64,000 nucleotides of DNA from Niebla homalea. Taxonomy: Eukaryota; Ascomycota; Lecanoromycetes; Lecanorales; Ramalinaceae. The notes under the pieces are model-generated. The model saw nothing but the letters and a program-made list of their open reading frames with translations, had not been told where the DNA came from and did no database searches. Made by a program: the position numbers and the translations under genes. The stretch lies in assembly GCA_019925105.1 (NCBI GenBank), contig JAHGAU010000003.1, forward strand, positions 806,001-870,000. The letters run 5' to 3'. This document shows, piece by piece, positions 26,578-38,984 of the stretch. Every line of letters starts with the position of its first letter. Within the stretch, counting starts at the first letter, position 1.

Positions 26578-27500
26578 ATGGCGACGAACGAAGGGACCCC
26601 AGAGGTCCAAAACGATGCGTATACGTATAACTCTGGTAACAATAAGAGAGGTATATTAAGTACGATAAGTGGAAATAGCGTAACGGTTAAGAACAAAGTG
26701 ATAAACGGGCAAGTAACCTATATTAATAAAAACAGCAATAACGCGTATAAATAATATAATAATAATAAGCTAAATAACGCTTAAAATAAATAAAGGAATT
26801 AAGGTCAATAAAATACGTATATTGAAACGTATAAAACGCGTAATAATAAGGTGGAAGTAATAAGTAAATAAAAGGGTAAAAAGGCCGGTACAACATTAAC
26901 AACGAGGGGTACAGGCGGGGGGAAAAGGCGGGAAAACCGCGGTAAAAGTATTATTAAGGATATATAAAGGGGAAATAAGGTTGGTAAAGAGGATAGGACC
27001 TTAAAGGACTAAAGGTAAAAAGCGGAGACAGAGTATCGCCCGGTAAGTAAGGGCGAGAGGGCAATAAGGGAAACAATAAAGGCCTTAAAAGGACTCTTTA
27101 CGGTAAAATAAAAGGATATTACGCTAGAAACCTAACCGATACTATAAATTAAATTAAGAAACGTAAAGGACTTTTATATAAAAGTAAGGGTAAAACTAAG
27201 GGAAACGGAACGACTATAGGGCTTTTAAGGGGCGGTAACGAAGGCGTTAATAAGAAGTAAAGACGGCGGCTTAAGGCTAGGTATACGAAACGAAAGTATA
27301 AAAACGGCGGCCCCTTAAATAAAAGAAAGCTAGGCGATAAAGGTAATAAAGGGGATACCCGCGGTAAAGAATAAAGGGATAACGGAGGAAAGGGTGGCCG
27401 CGTTAAAAAAAGCAAAGATAATAACGGTCCGCCTATTTAATAATAAGGAAAGGAACGCGGCGGTAAAAATAAACCCGCTATAGTTAATAAAAACTTTTAA
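26578..27500 (+). pseudogene. LINE ORF1 remnant with an intact start region
   Basis: From ATG 26578 the first 50 or so codons are open (MATNEGTPEVQNDAYTY, then NKRGILSTISGNSVTVKN), after which in-frame stops appear and composition drifts to AT. ORF1 of Tad elements encodes a nucleic-acid-binding gag-like protein; no zinc knuckle could be made out here. Confidence 0.6.
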
Positions 27501-29799
27501 AGTAACGACGGAATTATTAATAGAATAGATTATTACGGTACGTAAGCTATAAAATAGGGATATCTTCCTTAATATAACGTCTTTAAAAGTAAAAAAAATT
27601 TAAAGAAGTTTAAGGTTTAAGTTAATAAAGGAAAATATAAGTCGGTTAAGGTTTTAAGGCAATTATTTACCGTTATAATAAATAGAATATACCTTTTACG
27701 TTTTAAAGAAACCGAAAAAAAGGTTACATTAAAGAATATAGAAAGGAAAATACGGTTTTTTACTTAAGGTTTAAAATCATTAATTATAGGCTTCCGCCGG
27801 TAATAAAAAGACCTAACTCCTTAAGACGTATAAAGAGGTACTCTACCGTTATATTAAGTATAACGTTAATTAAAATATATAACGACGTCCTAAATAAAGG
27901 AATTATTAAAAAGGGATTTCTTAAAATAACTTAACTATAGGATAAAGCAGTTAATATTTATTAATATTTTAAGTATTAAAGTTATAAATATATTATTATA
28001 AAGTACCTTAATATTATAAGGTATACGGTCTATATTAAGGGCTACGATATTTATAAGTATATAAAATTAATAATTAAAGGGCTTATAAAGGATACGTTTA
28101 AATACGCCGTATACGGTAAAAAAGGATACCCAGCATAAGATTTTAAGTATATAGTAAGGGTTAAGGAGATTAAACGTAAAGAAACCCGGATAGCTACGAA
28201 AATCTAACGGTATAATATATATAAAACTGGTTTAATAAACCAATTAAAGGCAACCTTAAAATATAAACTTAATTAACCGGACAATAAGGGATAAATAGCG
28301 GTAAAAAAGAGAAAGCTCCTTATAATCCCAACCTTAAAGGCCGGCCATCCTACGTTTTTAATAATAATTAAGAAGATATTAAACTAGAAAATATTTAGCT
28401 TTAATAAAAAGTCCGTAACTTAAGCGGGTATAAAAGAAAAAGCCCTTATAAAGGTTAATAAATAATATATTAACGTTTCTAAAAATAATATAATATAACG
28501 TCCGTAACGAAAGAATTAAAGTAATAATATTAATATTTAAGTTTAAAGAAGTTAAAAACGTCAATATTATAATAATATAGGAATTACTATATAGTTTATA
28601 TATATATTTATTTATTAACCCAGGGGAGAAGTTTTACTTAACCTTTAAAAAAGATAAAATAATTAAAATATACTTTTTATAAATAAACGGCTTAACGTAA
28701 ATAACTAAGATATTACTTATTATAATAGAAACCTTTATATATTCCGTATTATAAAGGAAAAGGACTTAAAGGGTAACTTTAATATTTATAATACGTATAA
28801 CCCGCCACCAATTAATAAAAAAGGACCTTTTACGATATTATTACTTAAAAAGGTCTTAATTACTTTAAGTAAATATATATTACTTAAAGACTTTAACCTA
28901 TATTACTATATATAAAATAAGGAAAAGCGTACGATAAATTACGTTAAATCGGATAATTTATTAATAATTACCGTTTAGGTTAATTTCTTATTATTAATAT
29001 TATAAGGGATTATTACGTAAAAGAGTTATAAGTTTAAAATAACGATTAATTTAACCTTTAATACGGAAGGGGTTGCCGGTACAATTATAATATATAGGCT
29101 ATAAAAGGACTTAAAATATAACTCGGATTATATACCGATATAAATAATCTTAAATTAAACCGTTAATATAACCTTATTATTACCGGTAAAAAAAACGTAG
29201 AAAACGGTTAAGGAAATAAAGGTTTATATAAAAGCGGAGGAGATAATAATATAGTTTACGGACCTTCCTTAATTAAATAATAGAAACCGGATCGACCTCT
29301 TCGTGGAGTAAGTAATAAAGGTATTAAACGAAATAATTAATAAGATTATCCCGATAATAAAACCCTCTTAAAAAGCTAAAACTTATTAGAATAAAAAATA
29401 TATAACCGTAACTATAAAAGTAAAAAGGCTAATTAAGTAAACTTTTAAGTATAAGAATTAAGAAATACTTAATTAATTAAAAATCGTTTAAGAAGAAAAA
29501 GAAAAAATTATTAAGAAAATTAAATAAATATACTTTCAGTCTACGGTATATAACTTAACGGTCTTATTTTATAATATCTAGAAGTTAATAAAGTATAATA
29601 AAGAATAAAATAGGAAATTAAAGTTTATTTTTAAATTCTTACCTTTTAAGAAACCTAATAATATATTAATTAATACCTTTAACGGGAAGATTAAGGCCCT
29701 TAAAGGAACATTTTTCCCCCCTTTATTAAAAGCTAATTTAAATAATATCGACGGTATTACGTACCTTAACCCCGTATTAATAAATAAAATAATAATATA

Positions 29800-30700
29800 A
29801 AATATAATAATTAAGGCGATTAATAGATTAAAGAAGGATAAAGCCCCGGGATTAAATAAGATTCCTAATAGATTCTTAATAATAATAACCTTACCGTTTA
29901 AAAAGGTTTTTACTTACTTCTTTTAAGTATATTTTAATATTAGTTATTATTTACGTAAGTTTAAGGAAATAAAGACGATTATCCTTAAGAAACCTATTAA
30001 GCCGGATTACTTTAAGGTAAAGTTTTATAAACCTATTATACTCCTATATACGTTAAGGAAAGCCTTAAAGACGGTAATAACGAAGATCCTTAACGACTAT
30101 ATAGAGAACTACGGACTTCTCCCCGATTAATAAATAAGAATAAAGAAAGGTAAATTAATAGAAATAGTCCTTAAAGGATTAATTAATAGCGTATATACGG
30201 TATAAGGTTACGGGAAGAAGCATATTACGAATCTTCTTTCTCTCGATATTATAGGTATTTTCGATAAAATGAATTATTAAAGGTTATTATATAACTTAAG
30301 GAAAAAGGGGATATTATTTTTTTTAATTGAGTAAATAAAAAGTTTTTTAAGTAATTAAGCTATATTAATTAACCTAGGATAAAAAATAAACCTAATAAAA
30401 CCCGCTATAACGGGAATTCCTTAAGGATTATTTATTTTTCTTATACTATTCCTATTCTTTAATAGTTTTCTGATCGAGGAATTCGTTAAGTTAAAATAAA
30501 AGGTTTAAGTTAAAAGCTTTATTAATAACGTTTACCTTTTAATTTATAATATTTTTATATAGATGAATTATTTAGAATTAAAATAGGCCTATAAAGTCTA
30601 TTTTCAATAAACGAGAACCTATAGGGCCTAATTTACGCCGTATAAGTACGAGCTCATTTATATAACTAAGAGCCCGAGGTTATATAATATAATAATTATA
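29800..30700 (+). pseudogene. LINE reverse transcriptase remnant
   Basis: Contains the ordered RT motifs KAPGLNKIPN, LDIIGIFDKMN, GIP.GL and FTPYKYEL with stops in place of several W, Q and R codons. The catalytic FADD/FVDD box is destroyed (reads F-I-N-N at about 30520). Confidence 0.8.
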
Positions 30701-32370
30701 ATAAACCTGGGTAAAGTTATGGTAAAGCCGGATATTAGTATTAAAGTCCTTAACCTTTAAGTAAATAAGAAGCTCAACTAGAAGGATTATATAAGAAAGG
30801 TCCAAAAAAAGATAACTTTATAGGAAAAAGCCTTACCTATTTCGCCGTATTAATATAAAGAGTTACGTTATAAAAAACCCGGACTATCTATTAGGCTATA
30901 ATAAAGCCAACTATAATATACGTTATAGTTATTTAATATATATTTAAGGGTATTCCGGGATATAAGAAAAAGTTTATTTAAATATTATAAAAAGTCCAAA
31001 ATCGGTATTTAAAAGTAATTAATAATACCTATAAAGTAACCTTAATCCCGGTATTAAAGTTTAAAATCTTTATACTGCCGATCAAGGTTTTATTAAATTA
31101 AATAATTACTTAAATAAGGTTAAAGAAATATATATATTTAATTACGATAATAAGAAACGGGCGGATCCGCTAGACTCTTAATAAGCCTAAAGTTAAAGGG
31201 AGTAAATTAAAGATACTTATTTCTTTTCTTATTAAGATAAAATAAAAATAAGCTAAAAAGGAAATTAATTTTACCGGTATCCCGGAAGTTAACCTAAGTG
31301 AATATAAATTCTTATTAAACGTAAAAAAGACTAAGATTAAAAGGATTTAAAGAGTAAAAACTATAGCAATTACCTTATAAACTATAATAAAGTAGACCGA
31401 GCGTTAATAGAGGTATAAAGACTTTATACCTTAAAATCATCGTTATTTAGCTTTTAACGATAAAAAGATTATTAATAAATATCTCCGCCGTTATAATATT
31501 ATAAAGAAGGGTAATAACGTATTAACGATTTAACTCTAGACGGGTAAAAACGGGTTAATTTACTTCCTATTTACTATATATATTAAAGGTCGGATAAACG
31601 CCGGATATAAATACGGATAAAAAAGCAGGATATTATATATATCCTTATTTCTTATCCCTTATTTACGGAAGTTAAATTAAGATTTATCGTAAAAGTTAAT
31701 ACTTATAATTACCGTTAAATATTATTTATAAAGCGAGGCATCCGGGTAATTATTAAGTTTATAATATTTACCGGATTATTATTATAATTCAGTCTCGTTA
31801 TAAAAATAAACGAAATTATTAAAGACCTTATAAAGAAGGCTCGTTACCGGTTAAAAAAGAAAAAAAGAAACGGAAACCGGTTATATTAATTATATAAACC
31901 GGAAAGTATCTTTTATAGTTATAAAAATATAATAATAAATGCTTATTAAAAGTCTTTAAAAGAATTAATAATAATAATAATATAAAAGGGATATATAATA
32001 AACGTATAAGTATTAATAAAGATATTTAAAGGTACTATATAAGGTTAAAGTAATATAAATATATAAAGGAGCGGAAAAACAATAAGCTTAAAAATAGTCC
32101 TTATAAGGATATAATCGTAATATTACGGATTTTCTTGGGGAAGTTAGAATATAGGAAGTATATAAATAAATTACCACTCTTTAAACGGCCGTTAATATCC
32201 TTTACCCCAGGGGATAGAGGGTAGAGGCCTGGTAAACGCCGGTTTTTACCCTAACGTTATAAGTATCAGGTTTTTACGGTTACCAGTAAGGCCAAAGGGC
32301 CGCGTATTAAGGAACGCCGGAATTAGCTTAGCTAGACCCGTAGTATAAATCAATCAATCAATAAATACCA

Positions 32371-33136
32371 TATATAATTACGTTATTATAAATATTATAA
32401 TCCTTATATATATAATTAACTTGGGCCCTCGCTTTCTTTTCCTTTCTTTACCTTAATACTTTTAATCTTAGTATTATTATTCAATTAATCCTTTACCTGG
32501 CTATGGTTCTCGCATTCTTACATATATAAATAAACTTATCCTATATAAAGGACAATATCTTATCCCTATATCCTAAATAAAGGTTAATTTCTTATAACTA
32601 TGTATAACCCACTCCTATCCGTTATATAATTACGTTTAATAAATAATAAATAAATATTAATAGAGATATATATTAAGTAAAAAAAATAATTAAATAGGAG
32701 AACTGAAAAACCTAATGTTATTGATATTAAAAGATTAAAAGTTAAATTCGCGAGAGGTTCCGTTGAGGTTCCGTTGTAAAAATATAAGCGAAAATGTATA
32801 TTATAATAATAATATGCTTACTTATAGGGTAACCTATAAGATTTACTTTTTGAATAAGTGAGTAACGGAAGGTTATAACGCCGTTCTTATTTCATAAATT
32901 AGGTTTTATAGTTGTTAATACAGTTAAAAGGCTATATATTATAAAATATTAAAATTAATACAATTAAATTCATATTATAAACATAAATTAAGTAAATTTT
33001 ACTTAATATGATTATATTTACTATACAGACTTTAAGAACGCTTCAATAGATTTTGAAAAGTTATATTTAACTTAATAAGTTCGATTCCCTTCATAAATTC
33101 CCATTCAGCACCCTCCAGGGCTTAGAGGCACACCGC
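32371..33136. other. AT-rich border region between the repeat block and the gene block
   Basis: About 770 bp without a gene or recognisable repeat. Composition is still AT-rich up to about 33,060 and changes to coding-like sequence within 100 bp. A short GAGGTTCCGTT direct repeat occurs at about 32754–32776. Confidence 0.5.
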
Positions 33137-33139
33137 AGT

Positions 33140-34469
33140 CTATTCGGTCAAGCCTTGAATGCATCGCACCCGAGAAATAGTATTTCGTGCTTTCTGTTTC
33201 GCCTTGATGGCTCCCTCAGCAGCAATGTCTTCAAGATAGCATGCATTACTGAAATATAGCAGTCGCTCGTACTCGTCCCGCATCTTCGACAGTCCGTCGG
33301 CTATCGCCGCAGCTACCGCGTCTTTGAACTGACGCATCGTAGTCGTACTATGGATCTGAGCCAGCTCATGTACGTCCAGGCCATTGCCATCAAAATGAGA
33401 CAAGAGTTCCAGGAGGTTTGATACCCCAGGTCGCAAGCTCGGGTCGTACTGAACACCTTGCAACGAATCGGTCAACGCTAACCTGATCTTCATCTGTATG
33501 TCAGATACAGAATCATTGATGTGAATTCGAGAGCGATGATCGGGGTCTGACTTCGACATCTTATGATTGGGTTCCCTTAACGACATTACGCGCCTGGACC
33601 GTGCTAAAAGGGATTGTCAGCGCATCCGTGACCGAATCCATGATATCCTTACAGAGAATGATATCAGGCTTCACTAAGATGTCGCCATGTATGGAGTTGA
33701 ACGCATCAGCGCAGTTCCGGGTAAATTCTAAATGCTGGACTTGATCTTCCCCTACCGGTATGTGCGTCGCCCTACACCTTGTCAGCAGCTTGATAGCCGC
33801 ATGATGAACGGCCGCACCCATAAAGCAAGATATCGGCTGCTTGTAAGACCGGATAAGAGAAGAGACCCAATTTCAGGTTCGCTGTTGCAGCACCAGCCCC
33901 CAAAGCCGTTGAATGGTCTGGTATGGACAGCTTGCTCTGAAAAAATATCAGAACCACAGGAGGATCAAGCTGAGGAGTGGTGATACCTTCCACTGCGTCA
34001 TACGGGATAATTGCCCCACTGGTGCTAGGCAACTCAATATCCACATGAGTTCGGTGTGCTCAGCTACCTGCCTTTCGGTCAACAAAAGCAGCTCCACTAT
34101 TGATCCTGAACATCTCACTGCTGACTGATAGAATAGAGTGCACCGTTCAGGATCAAGCCCTATTGCCAGCAAAGCGGCAAGCGTTTCTCGTTTCCATTGT
34201 CGCAAGCGCTCCCCGTTTTGCTGCACAGTTATAGCATGGAGATCAACAATTGAAAATATTAATTCTGTAGATGATTGGGCCTCATCCTGTAGAGCAGTCC
34301 ACTGTTGCAATGCGCCAAGATAGTTGCCCAGATGGGGAACACCGGTTGGCTGGATGCCTGAGAAGACAACCTTGTGTTGTGGTGATGTTGAGCTATGCCT
34401 AGGGTGAGATCGAAGGTGACGGGCGTAGAACCCTAAAGTGCGTCGTTTGGACACGGCGGACTGCGCCAT
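33140..34469 (-). CDS. MSW1: Mitochondrial tryptophanyl-tRNA synthetase
   Basis: Charges mitochondrial tRNA-Trp. Five exons on the minus strand: 34469–34119, 34067–33987, 33936–33818, 33771–33653, 33603–33140, all with GT–AG introns of 46–51 nt, giving 377 residues. The class I signatures are clear: PHLGNYLGAL (HIGH box) at about residues 45–54 and HKMSKSD (KMSKS loop) in the last exon. Family blocks ELMWILSCL, RMTQWK, YPVLQAADILLY and HIPVGEDQVQHLEFTR are in order. The N-terminus (MAQSAVSKRRTLGFYARHLR) is basic and Ser/Arg-rich like a matrix presequence, which with the bacterial-type sequence supports a mitochondrial rather than cytosolic enzyme. First gene after the RIP block; its stop lies only about 770 bp from the last LINE. 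Confidence 0.93.
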
Positions 34470-34730
34470 GGATCATGGCGTTTGGGTGGGCATCGCTCGC
34501 ATGTAATATCTACAAGAGAATTGGAGCTTAAGAGTGTGAAAGTCCTCTGGACTTTGGGGTAAATTTCAGAGACTAGTACTTTCAATCTAGTGGTTATTGC
34601 TAGCGCAATACCCGAGCGCCGCCTGAGCGTTGCATGACGGATAGAACGATGATAGGTTAGTAACGGCCATCAGACGAACAGCAGGGAACCTTTTTTCACG
34701 TCAAGACCATATTTTATACTATGACCAATC

Positions 34731-35764
34731 CTATTGACTTGATGGATTCTTCCCTTGTGTTGTTTCTCTTCCTTCCTGGGCGAAGTTGTCATTCTGCATC
34801 ATCTCATATGCTGCTTGGGAACTCTCAAAGGTCTTCCCCCGTCCGAAGTGCGCCCATTTGGGTTCCATCGCCTGCTTGATATTCCGCAGGTTCACATCCA
34901 TGTTCTTACCAACACCTGAAAGACACGTCAATTCAACCATTGGTCGCAGAAGAGGGCTGGATGGGGTTGCAGACCTAAAGGCTCAAATTGCCAGATGTTG
35001 GCTTTCATACCAATGCCATAGTATTGGTATTTCCTGAGGAACGCAAGCCATAACTCCACCGTTTCGGCATGCCCGTCCTGTATTTGAATCAGGCGCCGCA
35101 ATGTAATTCTTTCAAAATTCTCCTGGCTTTTCTTGAAGATAAAATTGCTTCGCGGGACTGTCCACCTCTCTACGATCCTTGGCAGTGGGACTGGCCCTGA
35201 AGCCGGCAGGTTTAGATAGTATGCAGCCCTCAACGCGAAATCCGCAAAGAATTCGACGTTGCGAACGCTGTAAGACCTGAGCTGGAGATCGCACGCGGGT
35301 ATGCCATACTTCGGTTCTCGTTTCAGCGGCCTTAAATAGATAGCTTGTAAGCTCCTAAATTGTCGCGCCTGTATAGGGACCACTCGTGACTGAGACGAGT
35401 CGTTTGAAAGGGTCTGCTCGCTTTGGGAGAGAGCTTTACTCAAGCTCTGCTCCGCTGTTGGGATCTCCCTATAGAATGATATTTGATTAGTTGTGCGCAG
35501 CGAGCCAGAAGCCTCCCAAGCCCATGTCCGAATGTGAAAAGGTAACTCGAGCTGGCCGGGGCTATCTCGATTCTGCTGAGGGGCTCAAAGGACCTCTATG
35601 GCTCTGGACTGGGATATCATCACTCACGATGGATGATTGCCACCTCTATTGTGATTCTGCTTTGTTGGGGCTTGCACATGAAAATGAGCCCGGAAAACCG
35701 TGCTGATTGCTGGCCTCCCGCATACGGAGACCGACGTTTGGAGGCAATAAGATTTTTCCAGCAT
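34731..35764 (-). CDS. RSM10: Mitochondrial small-subunit ribosomal protein S10 (Rsm10-like)
   Basis: A structural protein of the mitoribosome small subunit. The S10 core is unmistakable: PKYGIPACDLQLRSYSV, FFADFALRAAYYLNLPASG, PVPLPRIVERWTVPRS, NFIFKKSQENFERITLRR, and YYGIGMKANIWQFEPL. The last intron (34974–34916) is certain, and exon 2 (34915–34731) completes the protein with GVGKNMDVN. Upstream, the frame is open to 35584 but has no ATG. The best solution is a further exon 35764–35628 joined by a GTGAGT…ATAG intron (35627–35562) to exon 35561–34975. This yields about 302 residues with a Ser/Arg-rich presequence (MLEKSYCLQTSVSVCGRPAI). That first exon is inference from frame and splice consensus only. 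Confidence 0.85.
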
Positions 35765-36031
35765 TCTCTCAATGCTATTTAAAGAGGCGCGGACGGCCTC
35801 CAATGCGAATGCCATCAACCTTTGCGAAATGAGATCCCAGGTTTGAGCTTGCAATAAGGTAGTAGGCACGATTGCATTAAATTACAGGCCTAGATCAATG
35901 TATAACATACAGCTCTTTACGCTAGATTCAGTACCTAGGTTACTTTTGATAAATTACTTGTACCCGCGTGCACAAGTACAGACTCTAGGCCAAGCGACCG
36001 TACAATCGCAAGATCGCACTGTAGGTCAACT

Positions 36032-37404
36032 ATGGATTCAAGTGTACCGCTCTTTGCGCGTGTGCTTGATGCGGAGAATTTCATCCGACAAAGACTGCCT
36101 GCCCATCTTAGACAATGCTCGGTAGGCATAATATGCGGCTCTGGTCTAGGCAGTCTGTCTGAAGCTATTTCCCCTTCTCCACGCTGTGAGATTGAGTACA
36201 GCGCCATTCCGTATTTTCCTCGCAGCTCAGGTACCGATGACCTCTACACGGCTCGATGAAGTCTTGAGCATAGAGCCTGATCAGCGTTAGTCCCTGGTCA
36301 TGCAGGCAAGCTCCTCTTTGGACGACTTGAAGGTGAAGCACAGCCAATAGTGCTCATGCTAGGCCGGGCTCAGTGAGTCAAGTTGCACGCTTCACCCGAA
36401 CCATGTGTCTGAGACCCCTCCATCCTGCAGTTACTACGAAGGCTTCTCGATGCAGGACATCTCTTTCCCTATCCGAGCCTTGAAACGGTTGGGAGTCCAG
36501 ACTCTCATAGGTATGGATACGCCCGTTTTGTAGGTCAGAGCATTCAAGCTTAACGATTGCTCAGTCACGAACGCTGCGGGTGCATTAAATGCTCAATATG
36601 CCGTGGGCGATATTGTCGTCCTGCAAGATGTACGTGGTAATGGCTGGCGTATTTGGAAAGTCACGATTAATATGAATCGCAGCATCTTAATTTGGCCGGC
36701 CTTTCTGGTAAGCATCCTCTGCGAGGGCCGAATGCAGACGATTTTGGCGAACGATTTCCTGCGCTTTCAGACGCTTATGATCTGGATTTGCGTCGCCAAG
36801 CGCATTCCGCTTGGTCTCGTATGCACGAGCGAACTGCCGCAGGAAGAGGCTTCCACGAAGGCGTTTACGCCTTTGTGTCTGGCCCAAGGTAGATCGAGTT
36901 GCTTCCAATTTGAAATGCAGACTAATGTATGCACACACATAGCTATGAGACGAGAGCCGAATGTAGAATGTTGCAAACCATGGGCGCTGACCTCGTGGGC
37001 ATGTCGACGGTGCCAGAAATCGTGGTGGCCAGGCACTGCAACATCAGGATTCTAGCCTTGAGCCTCGTGACCAACTTATCGGTGCGGGACGCAGGACCTA
37101 AAGGTGACGACGGGCAAGTGCAGCTTGATAGTGGTGAAACTTTGTCAAAAATTATTCGCGAAGGGAGGGCGAATCACGATGTACGTCTTCAACTGCTTTT
37201 CCCCATTCCCTTTCAGGCTCGAAATCTTTCGACGCAGCAATGCCTCGGCCTGGGCTTCGGTGCCTTTCAAGCAAACCCCGATCGGTGTAATTGGCGTGTT
37301 GAATGCTTGCATTGCTAACATCCAGCCTTTGACAGGAAGTATTGAAGGCCGGCCGTGATGCCGCATATGATATCCAGGAAAGTCGGTTGGAATGGCTCAA
37401 ATGA
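36032..37404 (+). CDS. PNP1: Purine nucleoside phosphorylase
   Basis: Phosphorolysis of inosine/guanosine to base plus ribose-1-phosphate in purine salvage, cytosolic. Seven exons (36032–36230, 36291–36372, 36431–36510, 36565–36629, 36683–36888, 36943–37180, 37336–37404) give 312 residues, the usual size of trimeric PNPs. Family motifs in order: [15 protein letters not shown] (phosphate loop), [99 protein letters not shown] and ALSLVTNLS. These include the His, Glu and Asn positions that bind phosphate and base. The last intron (155 nt) is longer than the others and holds an alternative TTTCAG. The end is convergent with FCF2 (166 nt between stops). Confidence 0.95.
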
Positions 37405-37569
37405 CACGAGGTGCTGACTCGTGTTTGCAGCTTCTGGTCTCGTCATTGATCAAAGACCTATCTAGCCCCGAAGCCATTCGGATATGATGACTTTGCAGTA
37501 AAGGGTGAGCGGAAAGGATGGCGAGAGTGACTTCTCGCGGAGATAGATGCGCTTGCTCAAAGCTCCTAC

Positions 37570-38502
37570 TCAGTGGCTACGACTTCCTCTTGACCGCGCC
37601 TGTTGCAGCTTCTTATAGAAAGCCTTTTTACCCCTTTTTTTGGAGCCTTGTATCTCGCCATATTTTCTCTTGAAACGGCCTGTCGAAGTTTCACTCGACT
37701 TGATCTCGTCAGCAAATGACTTCTTCCGGTCTTTGTTCGGTATCCTGGCACTATAGTATTCTGCAGGGCCCTCAATTATGGTTCCGATTTGGAAATATCC
37801 AGACGCCAAGGACTGAGAAGATTCGTTCTTGTAGTGTCGCTTAGGATCGAGCGCGCCACGCATCCGCAAGAGCTGTAAATCCCGCTTCATGTCTGAGTTG
37901 ATTTCTGGTCGAGGTATGTCAAACCATTCCGATCCAGCTGTAGCTTGCTTGTCCTTGGCAACAAATTAGCAAAGAATTGAAAGTAATTGCGAACCACCTA
38001 GAAAAGCCTTGACAGCCTCAGAGTAACTATGTTTTAAGAATCTCTCATGAACACAGGACGAGTCCATGACGGTACGTTGGTCTGCTTCAAGTATGATGGG
38101 ATGATTTTCATCAAAGGCTTAACAATGGGTCACGGCATCTTACAGGGAATTTGCGTTTCTTCTGTACGATAGGAACCTCCACTTTTTGACAGTAATTGGC
38201 GCTGCGTTGGATTGATGGTCCAGGCGGGCAAGGTACATCCGCAGGAGCAAACCCTTGCTGTTTAATGATAGACGGTGTCTTAACGGTGGGCTCTTTCAAC
38301 TGCCGCAATCTTGGGTATGTCAATATTTGTGTGAACATAGCATCAGAGGCTCGGACAAGTGTGCGAATGCTCACATTGGCGAGGCACGCACGGTTCGGTG
38401 CGGTGCGGAAACTGCTGTCAGAGAAGATTTCTGCCCCTGCATCCGGCGCTCTGCGGTTTCGAGTAGGCTTCGGATCTGGTCTAAATTAAAATCCCCTGAC
38501 AT
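37570..38502 (-). CDS. FCF2: rRNA-processing protein Fcf2
   Basis: A nucleolar small-subunit processome factor needed for early cleavages of pre-rRNA leading to 18S rRNA (knowledge from yeast). Three exons, 38502–38375, 38309–38144 and 37953–37570, give 225 residues, close to yeast Fcf2 (about 217). The C-terminal Fcf2 domain is clear: WFDIPRPEIN, then MKRDLQLLRMRGALDPKRHY, then SGYFQIGTIIEGPAEYYSAR and a basic tail with KKRGKKAFYKKLQ. The N-terminal MSGDFNLDQIRSLLETAERR fits the family's short acidic/helical start. The second intron (190 nt) is the least certain junction, but phase and flanking residues agree. Shares a 482-bp divergent promoter with HAP5. Confidence 0.88.
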
Positions 38503-38984
38503 TATAGCGTTATCAAGAGGATTGAGGATTAGAATCGTGGGAGCCAATGCTGCTGAGAGCGAATGCGAAGTGCAGAGCTACAGGTTTAGGATTGCTGTTT
38601 CTTGGGCGATACTGGCTTGCTATTTGAAAGCCAACCTAAATTACACTTAGCGCTCGGCAATAATACGTCCGGCATCACCCTAAACATGGACATTAGGGTA
38701 GAGCTTGGTGGGGTCGATTGGTGCCCGATGAGCAATCGGGTGATATTCCCATCATACATAGCTCTCAAGTACTTGCATCTTCGGATAAAAGGCAACAGGA
38801 ATGCTGTAGCTCTTGCGCAGCTAAGATTGCCAATTCTAGAATAGGAGGCACCTCCTGTTTCTCAACGACTCCCTGGGGCAAATCTCAAGACTGTTCTACC
38901 TCACCTTTCACTCCCTCCCGCCTTCCCAATCCTGCTTTGCACCGCACTTTTGTACCTAAGGTTGCTTGCGGTTGTCTTATTGAA
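38503..38984. promoter_or_regulatory. Divergent promoter FCF2/HAP5 with CCAAT pentamers
   Basis: The intergenic stretch carries four CCAAT pentamers (38544–38548, 38830–38834, 38926–38930 on plus; 38717–38721 as ATTGG), about four times the chance number for its length. Since one neighbour encodes a CCAAT-binding subunit, autoregulation is possible but unproven. No TATA box assigned. Confidence 0.35.

Larger units (their letters stand above)
26571..32370 (+). mobile_element. LINE, Tad clade-like, near full length, RIP-degraded
   Basis: Starts TTTGGAGAATGG; ORF1 opens at 26578. ORF2 RT blocks are readable through stops: INRLKKDKAPGLNKIPN (29815–29870), SLDIIGIFDKMNY and RLLYNLRKKGI (30240–30315), GIP.GLFIFLILFLFF (30415–30460), then a mutated FVDD-type box, and FTPYKYELIYITKSPR (30630–30680). 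These are the standard motifs of fungal Tad/MGL-type non-LTR elements. The 3' end has a short CAAT repeat tail (about 32347–32368). At about 5.8 kb this is a typical length. It is inactive. Confidence 0.85.

Noticed and set aside
27149..27415. Minus-strand open frame of 88 codons, Leu/Pro-rich
   Set aside because: Antisense to the LINE ORF1 region; an artefact of purine-rich plus-strand sequence.
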